Shown: one piece after another, positions 1-5,030 of the stretch
Position numbering within the stretch: position 1 is the first letter of the stretch
Layout of the letters: every line of letters begins with the position of its first letter
DNA from: Mariniphaga sp.
GTDB lineage: Bacteria; Bacteroidota; Bacteroidia; Bacteroidales; Prolixibacteraceae
Assembly: GCA_013203525.1 (NCBI GenBank)
Contig: JABMQB010000128.1
Span: forward strand, 1-5,607
Reading direction: 5' to 3'
Length of the DNA stretch: 5,607 nt
Made by a program: the position numbers and the translations under genes
Notes under the pieces: model-generated
Databases searched by the model: none
The model's input: the letters and a program-made list of their open reading frames with translations, nothing else
What the model was told of the DNA's origin: nothing

Positions 1-885
1 CGGTGAAAAATTTCTTAAAATATCAAGGTTTGATTTAACTACTTCAAGGCTGTCCATTCCTATTATTGCACCATGTGGCCCAGGTACAGAAAGTGAAAAC
101 CGGACAAGATCAGTGATATTAATATTCGCAACTGTTTCCCTGGGGCGAACTGCTTTCATAACCATTACTCCCATTCCATTGCCAAGTGCTTTTGGGATGG
201 CAAGTTGCTGCCTTTTTTGCGGATCACTTTCCATATTCCAATGGTTAAGAGCAATTAACATACTATCGAAATCACCCCGTTCCACCATAGTGGTCATCGA
301 TTCAGCATTTCCGTGCCCTGAAAAACCAATAAAGCGTACAACTCCCTCTTCCTTAAGGCGGGATACTATTTCAATTAAATTTCCATTACTACTTATTGTT
401 GCAATATCTTCAGCCGATTGGATATCGTGAATTTTTAACATATCAAGCCGGTCGGTCTGTAATCTTTTTAAACTACCTTCAATTTGCCTCATCGCTTCAT
501 TAGGATCACGACTTGTTACTTTGGTTGAAAGGAATATCTCATCGCGGCGGTCTTTCACAATTTTTCCAATCCGCTCTTCGCTTATGGCTCCATTTGTAGT
601 ATTTTCATAAATATGGGCTGTATCCCAGTAATACAATCCATTATCAAGTGCATAGCTTAACATTTCAAGAGCTTCCTCTTCTTTATCGATTGTACAGAAC
701 CGACTTCCAAGCCCAATTGCCATACGTGGAATCCTTACTCCTGTTCTTCCAAGAATCGAGGTAGGCAGTCCCTTAGCATCACAACCTGTACATCCGGTTA
801 ATAGATTAACACTGCTTAATGCAATGCCTGTTCCGATAGAACCTTTTATAAAATCTCTGCGCGAAAGTCCGTTTTTCTTTTCCAT
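1..885 (-). CDS. Tat-exported aldo/keto reductase, putative lipoprotein (3' end cut by window edge)
   Basis: A frame open from ATG at 885 to the window edge gives 295 residues with no stop, so the C-terminus is missing; about 30-50 residues would complete a usual AKR barrel. AKRs are NAD(P)H-dependent oxidoreductases that reduce carbonyls. The reading matches AKR subfamily features: an LGRTG strand start near residues 45-49, WDTAHIYEN with Asp88 and Tyr93, STK with Lys122, and DMLKIHD with His153. These make up the Asp-Tyr-Lys-His catalytic tetrad. IGFSGHG follows near 189-195. The N-terminus has the twin-arginine motif SRRDFIKG (residues 8-15), a hydrophobic stretch, and LTGC at 29-32, which suits a Tat lipoprotein lipidated at Cys32. 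Tat export implies folding in the cytoplasm with cofactor bound. It starts 11 bp after the stop of the exported VOC gene, so the two are probably co-transcribed. The leader CTAAACAGATTTTTT has no clear Shine-Dalgarno. Family is secure; substrate is unknown. Confidence 0.9.
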   Translation of the reverse strand, partial: MEKKNGLSRRDFIKGSIGTGIALSSVNLLTGCTGCDAKGLPTSILGRTGVRIPRMAIGLGSRFCTIDKEEEALEMLSYALDNGLYYWDTAHIYENTTNGAISEERIGKIVKDRRDEIFLSTKVTSRDPNEAMRQIEGSLKRLQTDRLDMLKIHDIQSAEDIATISSNGNLIEIVSRLKEEGVVRFIGFSGHGNAESMTTMVERGDFDSMLIALNHWNMESDPQKRQQLAIPKALGNGMGVMVMKAVRPRETVANINITDLVRFSLSVPGPHGAIIGMDSLEVVKSNLDILRNFSP

Positions 886-896
886 AAAAAATCTGT

Positions 897-1772
897 TTAG
901 CGTACTGTATGTGCTTCTGTAAATTCTGTTCGTATTCCCTCGTTGTTAACCAAATTTAATAACCAACGTTTACCTTTTCCGATCATTGGGCTGGCAAGTT
1001 TTCCATATTGTTGTTTTTCCTTCAATATATAAATCGTTTCCTGCATATCTTCAACCAATAAGCACGGATGGCTTACAGTTGGATCATCAGTTACAATATA
1101 TTCAATATTTTCAACACAATCAGGCATTTGAAGATAAATATAATTTGGTTCAGCAATGTCATTTTCATCAAAACGCCACATTTCTTTAAAACCTAAAATT
1201 TCTTTATAAAAGAAGTCGTTTTTTGCAACATCCTTTGTAAACAATCCTAAATGATGTATCCGTTTAGAAATTCTATTTTCAGACAAATATTTACCCTTTA
1301 GTTTTATATGTAAAGAATTGGTTTGAAATTCAATAAATTCAACAGAAATGCCAGATGGATCGATTACGAGTAATATTTTATTACCGGCTCCATCAACCGA
1401 AATATTTGAAGGAACCTTAATTCCTTTAAGCTCAAGATATTTTCTCATTTGTTCAACATCTTCAGTTTCAAAGGAAATAGATTTCAATCGATTATTTTCA
1501 CCAACATCCTTATCTTCAATAAATTCAAGAAACTGGCGATCGTTTACTTTAAATGATATTACTTTTTTAGAATCTGAATTATAAGAAAATGCTTTATCGA
1601 ATCCCAGGAAATTGCCATAATAACTTCTAGCGATCGCAAAATCACTTACAATAAAAGTCATTTTTGCAACTCCCCACATTTGCGATCGTTTAACTTCCTG
1701 ACAATAAGTACTATTTGTAAAAAGGACCATAATTAAAAACAGCCCGAAAAAATATCCGTAATTTGATTTCAT
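897..1772 (-). CDS. Exported two-domain VOC protein, extradiol-dioxygenase-like fold
   Basis: The 291-residue protein has a Sec signal peptide (hydrophobic 6-20, probable cleavage near Cys24/Gln25). Two vicinal-oxygen-chelate domains follow, about 33-150 and 170-287. Domain 1 looks metal-free: Lys37 and Ser98 stand where VOC proteins usually have His, although Glu145 remains. Domain 2 has His174 (HHLGLF), His235 (SHPCLLVED) and Glu283 (RTEF), a plausible 2-His-1-Glu iron or other divalent-metal site. A degenerate N-terminal domain, a metal-binding C-terminal domain, a length near 290 and ligand spacing of 61 and 48 all resemble type I extradiol catechol dioxygenases. However, the His and Tyr of the extradiol signature before the Glu are absent (Lys266/268 and Asn273 by eye), and no acid-base His is seen near 220. 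True ring cleavage is therefore doubtful; a glyoxalase-like or binding role is possible. ATG 1772 is the only start that includes the signal peptide. It is first gene of the probable operon with the reductase. Confidence 0.85.
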   Translation of the reverse strand: MKSNYGYFFGLFLIMVLFTNSTYCQEVKRSQMWGVAKMTFIVSDFAIARSYYGNFLGFDKAFSYNSDSKKVISFKVNDRQFLEFIEDKDVGENNRLKSISFETEDVEQMRKYLELKGIKVPSNISVDGAGNKILLVIDPSGISVEFIEFQTNSLHIKLKGKYLSENRISKRIHHLGLFTKDVAKNDFFYKEILGFKEMWRFDENDIAEPNYIYLQMPDCVENIEYIVTDDPTVSHPCLLVEDMQETIYILKEKQQYGKLASPMIGKGKRWLLNLVNNEGIRTEFTEAHTVR

Positions 1773-1807
1773 CCATTAAATTTATTTATTTTCAATCGTA
1801 ATGTTTG

Positions 1808-1843
1808 AAAATAATTTTAGCACTTAAGATATGGAATTATTTT
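1808..1843. repeat. A/T-rich inverted repeat in VOC gene leader
   Basis: AAAATAATT at 1808-1816 is perfectly complementary to AATTATTTT at 1835-1843, with 18 nt between. It lies 36-71 bp upstream of the VOC start codon, so it could be an operator or a leader hairpin for the minus-strand operon. All nine pairs are A-T, so chance is a real alternative. Confidence 0.35.
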
Positions 1844-1875
1844 TAATGTTATTTATAACCGGGTAAAATCAATCC

Positions 1876-1910
1876 AAAAAAAAATCCTACCCGGGATCAA
1901 TCGGATAGGA
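1876..1910 (-). terminator. Intrinsic terminator, minus strand
   Basis: Read on the minus strand, TCCTATCCG (1910-1902) pairs with CGGGTAGGA (1893-1885). The stem is 9 bp with one G-U pair and closes an 8-nt loop, ATTGATCC. It is followed directly by nine Ts (complement of the A-run 1876-1884). This is a textbook rho-independent terminator pointing left. On the plus strand the stem is followed by CTTTGGG, which is not a U-tract. No minus-strand gene lies between it and the divergent plus-strand gene at 2209. It therefore ends either a small RNA or the leader of the VOC mRNA, whose start codon is 103 nt further on. Confidence 0.7.
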
Positions 1911-2011
1911 CTTTGGGTTCATTAATCGAACCTGTTATCACTAGCAGGCCTAAGCGTCATTATTATAGGTTTTGTGTATCTCTGAAAGAACGTGTGAATA
2001 TTTAATTTCAC
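1885..2011 (-). ncRNA. Candidate small RNA or attenuated leader (5' end unknown)
   Basis: A terminator with no upstream gene implies a non-coding transcript. Within about 125 nt upstream on the minus strand are several small pairings. GGTTC/GAACC (1928-1932 with 1916-1920, 7-nt loop) competes with CCTG/CAGG (1945-1948 with 1931-1934). There is also a weak CCTA/TAGG pair (1966-1969 with 1949-1952) and an 18-nt dyad at 1994-2011. The overlap of the first two means only one can form at a time. I recognise no known riboswitch or 6S/tmRNA signature. The 5' boundary given is arbitrary, because no promoter could be assigned. Confidence 0.3.
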
Positions 2012-2147
2012 TATACAATAATATGAGTTTATATATACTTAGCCAATTATTTTAACACGAAAGAATCAACAGTTAAGAATTAATTTTGGATTGATAGTTG
2101 TTAATAACCTCTGGATATATGATGATAATTATTCTTTCTTGATTTTT

Positions 2148-2169
2148 ATACAAAAAAAAGAATTTGTAT
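2148..2169. promoter_or_regulatory. Dyad ATACAAA/TTTGTAT upstream of first methyltransferase
   Basis: ATACAAA (2148-2154) and TTTGTAT (2163-2169) form perfect 7-bp arms around an 8-nt A-rich spacer, and the right arm runs into TTTTT at 2169-2173. It could be an operator, or a weak A/T hairpin with a U-run ahead of the plus-strand gene at 2209. The right arm also supplies a TTTG that could serve as a Bacteroidota -33 element, but the matching downstream TAnnTTTG is poor (TAGATTAC at 2183-2190, spacing 16). Confidence 0.35.
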
Positions 2170-2172
2170 TTT

Positions 2173-2189
2173 TAATCTGTTATAGATTA
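2173..2189. promoter_or_regulatory. 17-bp dyad TAATCT-N5-AGATTA before the 2209 start
   Basis: Perfect 6-bp arms (2173-2178 and 2184-2189) flank GTTAT and end 19 bp before the ATG of the first methyltransferase. Size and position suit a dimeric-regulator operator or a 5' UTR hairpin. No regulator gene is in the window to pair with it. Confidence 0.35.
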
Positions 2190-2208
2190 CATATTTAATG
2201 TATTAGCC

Positions 2209-2871
2209 ATGAAAACATTTTATAAACGCAAAATAACTTTTTGCATTTTGTTTGTTGCCTTTGTAATTATATCACCATTTATTATCGCTCAAAATTCGGA
2301 TGAAAAATCTGAACTTGATTTGAAAGTTGAGAAGTTCCTTGAGAAACATGAATATCGTTGGCACGATATGAATATCCCAACTGAAGATGGGAAAATCCTT
2401 TATGATATAATTTTGAAGAATAACTATCAAAATGCGATAGAAATAGGAACTTCTACGGGTCATTCAGCCATATGGATTGCCTGGGCACTTAGCAAAACCG
2501 GAGGAAAGTTAATAACACTTGAAATAAATGAAACCCGTTACAGGAAGGCGCTTGCCAACTTTAAAGAAGCAGGTCTTGAAGATTACATTGACGCCAGGCT
2601 TGGCGACGCACATAAATTGGTTCCTAAACTTAAAGTACCTATTGATTTTGTATTCTGCGATGCTGATAAAGACTGGTATAAAAACTATTTTAAAGATATT
2701 AAACACGAGATAGCTGTAAATGGCTGTTATGTCGCACATAATATCTCCGGAAATGGTTATCAAAATGCGGTAAAGAAATTTATTGATTATGTTCAAAAAC
2801 AAGCTGATTTTAAAACAACAATTGATAAATCTGGCAATTTTGGCATGTCAATCAGTTATAAAACAAAATAA
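2209..2871 (+). CDS. Exported class I O-methyltransferase-like protein, paralog 1
   Basis: The 220-residue protein starts with a basic N-region and a hydrophobic core (residues 9-26) ending IIA|QN, a Sec signal peptide with probable cleavage after Ala27. The rest is a Rossmann-like SAM methyltransferase domain of the catechol/caffeoyl-CoA O-methyltransferase type. Motif I is EIGTSTGHS (Glu78-Ser86), the acidic strand end is LITLE (Glu105, ribose contact), GDA lies at 132-134, and DADKDWYKNY at 151-160 gives the first metal ligand Asp151. At the second metal position, where the family usually has Asp-Asn, this protein has His177-Asn178 (VAHNIS). Export is odd because SAM is made in the cytoplasm. 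Start ATG 2209 places the signal peptide correctly and is preceded by TTAGCC with no Shine-Dalgarno. A close paralog follows 128 bp downstream. Family is secure; substrate, metal and activity are unknown. Confidence 0.88.
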   Translation: MKTFYKRKITFCILFVAFVIISPFIIAQNSDEKSELDLKVEKFLEKHEYRWHDMNIPTEDGKILYDIILKNNYQNAIEIGTSTGHSAIWIAWALSKTGGKLITLEINETRYRKALANFKEAGLEDYIDARLGDAHKLVPKLKVPIDFVFCDADKDWYKNYFKDIKHEIAVNGCYVAHNISGNGYQNAVKKFIDYVQKQADFKTTIDKSGNFGMSISYKTK

Positions 2872-2999
2872 CTATCGGAAAAAAACACACCCCGATTTAA
2901 CTAATTATTAACCTGCCATTTAAACCTTCAAACTAAATTAAAGTCAATAAATACATTGTAACTATTATAGTGCTTAAACCAATTTAAATTTTAATTGCC
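2872..2999 (+). promoter_or_regulatory. Spacer between methyltransferase paralogs
   Basis: This 128-bp AT-rich spacer is long for an operon junction. It starts with a weak hairpin, ATCGG (2874-2878) with CCGAT (2892-2896), 13-nt loop, followed only by TTTAACT, too weak to call a terminator. An 11-bp palindrome, ACTATTATAGT, lies at 2961-2971. The last 45 bp share short blocks in the same order with the leader of the upstream paralog (TTGTA, TATAG, ATTTAA, then GCCATG). A second promoter here is possible, but no good consensus is visible. Confidence 0.35.
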
Positions 3000-3659
3000 A
3001 TGAAATTTTATTCCAGTTTAAAAACAATCTTGTTATTAGTATTATTTATTACATGCACCATCCAGGGTTTCTCGCAAAATTTAAATGTAAATCCTGAAAT
3101 TGATAAAAAAGTTAAGGCTTTTCTTTCAGATAAAGGTTATTCCTGGCGCGACATGAATGTACCTGCCTCTGATGGTCAGTTATTACACGATATAATTGTA
3201 GAAAATAATTATAAAAATGCCGTTGAGATTGGGACTTCCACTGGTCATTCAGGAGTTTGGATAGCCTGGGCTTTAAGTAAAACCGGTGGAAAACTAATAA
3301 CACTTGAAATTGATGAAAGAAGGCATAAAGAAGCCGTAGCTAATTTTGAAAAAGCAGGTCTTTCAAAATATATTGATGCACGGCTGGGTGATGCCCACGA
3401 AATTACACCAAAACTAAAAGCACCAATTGATTTTATATTTAGCGATGCCGATAAAGGATGGTATAAAAACTATTTTATTGATATTGCACCAAAAATGAAA
3501 ATTGGAGGTTGCTTTACAGCCCACAATATTACAAGAAGTCGAAGGCAAGGTGGTATAACTGAATTTGTAAATTACATTGAAGCTCAAACCAATTTTAAAA
3601 CAACCTATAATAATGAAGGCGGAGGCGTTTCAATCAGTTATAAAACCAGCCAAAAATAG
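3000..3659 (+). CDS. Exported class I O-methyltransferase-like protein, paralog 2
   Basis: The 219-residue protein has the same layout as its upstream neighbour. A Sec signal peptide (hydrophobic 8-21, GFS|QN with probable cleavage after Ser25) is followed by the methyltransferase domain. Motif I is EIGTSTGHS (Glu76-Ser84), the acidic residue is Glu103, GDA lies at 130-132, and DADKGWYKNY starts at Asp149. His175-Asn176 (TAHNIT) again replaces the usual Asp-Asn metal pair. The mature domains align nearly gap-free and are identical at well over half of positions, with the longest shared run across motif I to LITLEI. At DNA level even that run differs at many third positions, so the duplication is not recent. 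They diverge most after the HN pair: ITRSRRQGG here, ISGNGYQNA upstream, the region that often shapes the substrate pocket in this family. The permease ATG is 3 bp beyond the TAG stop, so these two are almost certainly co-transcribed. Confidence 0.88.
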   Translation: MKFYSSLKTILLLVLFITCTIQGFSQNLNVNPEIDKKVKAFLSDKGYSWRDMNVPASDGQLLHDIIVENNYKNAVEIGTSTGHSGVWIAWALSKTGGKLITLEIDERRHKEAVANFEKAGLSKYIDARLGDAHEITPKLKAPIDFIFSDADKGWYKNYFIDIAPKMKIGGCFTAHNITRSRRQGGITEFVNYIEAQTNFKTTYNNEGGGVSISYKTSQK

Positions 3660-3662
3660 CCA

Positions 3663-5018
3663 ATGCCAGGGGAACAACTTCAACGTAAATTAGGCATATT
3701 CTCCTTATCCAATATTGTTGTAGCAAACATGATTGGAGCAGGAATTTTTGTTACTTCCGGATTATTGATGGAAACACTAAATAATCCAGTTCTTTTAATA
3801 ATATTGTGGATTATTGCAGGTGTGATTGCATTATGTGGTGCAATTGCATATGGCGAATTGGGTGCAACAATCCCAAAAGCAGGTGGCGAATATATTTTTT
3901 TATCGGAACTATTCCACCCATTGTTAGGATTCCTTAGCGGATGGACATCATTTATTGTTGGCTTTTCTGCACCTATTGCAGCGTCAGCCATCGGATTCAG
4001 TGAATATTTTACCAGGGCTTTTCCCGGATTATTATCGTTTGCAAATGATTCAGGTATTTTAAGTGCCGATAATTTTAAGAAAGTATTGTCAATAACAGTA
4101 ATAGCTGTATTCACACTTATCCATACCCGGGGGATTGAAGCTAGTGCAAAGGTTCAAAACTGGTTAACAGTTTTAAAAGTAGTATTGGTTGCCGGTCTAA
4201 TTTTTATTGGATTCACTTTTGGAAAGGGAAGTTTTGATCATTTTCAAACAACTACGAATTTCAGTTTCAATTTAGGAGGTTGGAAAACAATCGGTTTATC
4301 GCTTATGTGGATTATGTTTGCATACAGTGGTTGGAATGCTTCAACATACATTGGTTCCGAAATAAAAAATCCGGTTAAAAATATTCCTAAATCCTTACTC
4401 CTGGGAACTGGCATTGTTATTCTTTTATACATTGGATTAAATATCTTTTTTGTTTACGCAATACCTCCCAACGTAATGAAAGGTGTAATCTCTGTTGGAG
4501 GCCTTGCTGTTAATTATGCATTTGGAAAAGACCTTGAAGTATTGTTTTCAATGCTGATTTCATTTGCCCTTTTTTCATCGTTAAGTGCTTATTTAATCCT
4601 TGGGCCAAGGGTATTCTTTTCGATGGCACATGATGGATTCTTTTTTAAATCAGTGGCAAAAATAAATCCGGTTACAAAAGTCCCATCACTGGCGATATTG
4701 TTACAAGCTACAATATCAATAATTATGGTTCTTTCAGGAACATTCGATCAAATACTTACATATCTGGGATTTTCACTTGGTATCTTTCCAATTCTTGCTG
4801 TTATTGGGGTTATCAAACTAAGGCTGACAAAAAAGAGTAAGATAAAGTTGCCTGGTTATCCAATAACCCACATAATTTTTATCCTGTCAGGATTTTTTAT
4901 ACTTATTCTTGCTTATTTCGAACGCCCAATTGAATCTTCAATCGCTATAGGTACAGTTCTTATTGGTATACCATTTTTCTATATTCTGAAAAAAAACAAG
5001 AAAAAAAAGGCAACCTGA
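3663..5018 (+). CDS. APC-superfamily amino acid permease (LAT/SteT-like), 12 TM
   Basis: The 451-residue inner-membrane transporter has about 12 hydrophobic segments: roughly 12-36, 42-64, 87-115, 140-154, 163-184, 206-228, 244-265, 285-312, 340-360, 362-384, 400-418 and 421-441. TM1 carries NMIGAGIFVTSG (22-33), whose GAGIF unwound turn binds the substrate carboxylate and amine in APC transporters. TM6 has WIMFAYSGWNASTYIGSEIK, followed by NPVKNIPKSL, a strong LAT/serine-threonine exchanger signature. The TM8-TM9 loop GPRVFFSMAHDGFFFKSVAK is also typical. Length matches bacterial members (about 430-470). The family takes up or exchanges amino acids by proton symport or antiport; the substrate cannot be read from sequence. 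ATG 3663 lies 3 bp after the methyltransferase stop and keeps TM1 intact. The tail is strongly basic (ILKKNKKKKAT); its A-run codons double as the U-tract of a terminator for the opposite strand. Confidence 0.92.
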   Translation: MPGEQLQRKLGIFSLSNIVVANMIGAGIFVTSGLLMETLNNPVLLIILWIIAGVIALCGAIAYGELGATIPKAGGEYIFLSELFHPLLGFLSGWTSFIVGFSAPIAASAIGFSEYFTRAFPGLLSFANDSGILSADNFKKVLSITVIAVFTLIHTRGIEASAKVQNWLTVLKVVLVAGLIFIGFTFGKGSFDHFQTTTNFSFNLGGWKTIGLSLMWIMFAYSGWNASTYIGSEIKNPVKNIPKSLLLGTGIVILLYIGLNIFFVYAIPPNVMKGVISVGGLAVNYAFGKDLEVLFSMLISFALFSSLSAYLILGPRVFFSMAHDGFFFKSVAKINPVTKVPSLAILLQATISIIMVLSGTFDQILTYLGFSLGIFPILAVIGVIKLRLTKKSKIKLPGYPITHIIFILSGFFILILAYFERPIESSIAIGTVLIGIPFFYILKKNKKKKAT

Positions 5019-5024
5019 GCTGCC
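5001..5024 (-). terminator. Intrinsic terminator of the sortilin-like gene, inside permease 3' end
   Basis: On the minus strand GGCAGC (5024-5019) pairs with GTTGCC (5014-5009), 6 bp including one G-U, around the tetraloop TCAG. Eight Ts follow (complement of 5001-5008), then CTTG and a further run of eight Ts. It begins 7 nt after the stop of the minus-strand gene ending at 5031. Read on the plus strand only four pairs form and the following sequence is AATAATTTATT, so it would serve the permease poorly. Confidence 0.6.
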
Positions 5025-5030
5025 AATAAT

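Larger units (their letters stand above)
1773..2208. other. Divergent intergenic region with terminator and A/T dyads
   Basis: This 436-bp stretch separates the minus-strand VOC/reductase pair from the plus-strand methyltransferase genes, so it should hold promoters for both. I find no convincing protein-coding frame and no tRNA. From left to right it holds a 9-bp A/T inverted repeat (1808-1816 with 1835-1843), a strong minus-strand intrinsic terminator (1876-1910), small GC-containing hairpins (1916-1948), an 18-bp dyad (1994-2011), and two adjacent dyads just before the methyltransferase start (2148-2169 and 2173-2189). A Bacteroidota-type promoter (TTTG about 19 bp before TAnnTTTG) is not clearly present on either strand. 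The nearest partial match on the minus strand is TTTG ending the run of Ts at 1876-1884, followed after 19 nt by TAAATAAC, which is poor. The A/T dyads may partly be chance in such AT-rich DNA. Confidence 0.75.

Noticed and set aside
113..430. Plus-strand open frame of 105 codons
   Set aside because: It lies antisense to the well-supported aldo/keto reductase and has no recognisable domain.
1536..1688. Three GCGATCG sites (1536-1542, 1630-1637 as GCGATCGC, 1682-1688), resembling the HIP1 element
   Set aside because: They fall in different codon frames of the VOC gene with no regular spacing; HIP1 is a cyanobacterial feature and three hits inside one gene are weak evidence.
1911..1935. tRNA T-arm-like GGTTCGATTAATGAACC on the minus strand
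   Set aside because: The stem and 7-nt loop resemble a T-arm in shape, but the loop sequence is wrong and no acceptor, D or anticodon arms fit around it.
2874..2898. Terminator after the first methyltransferase
   Set aside because: Only a 5-bp stem with a 13-nt loop and three Ts; too weak to call.
3680..4114. Minus-strand open frame of 144 codons
   Set aside because: It is antisense to the permease TM region; the permease frame has clear family motifs and this one has none.
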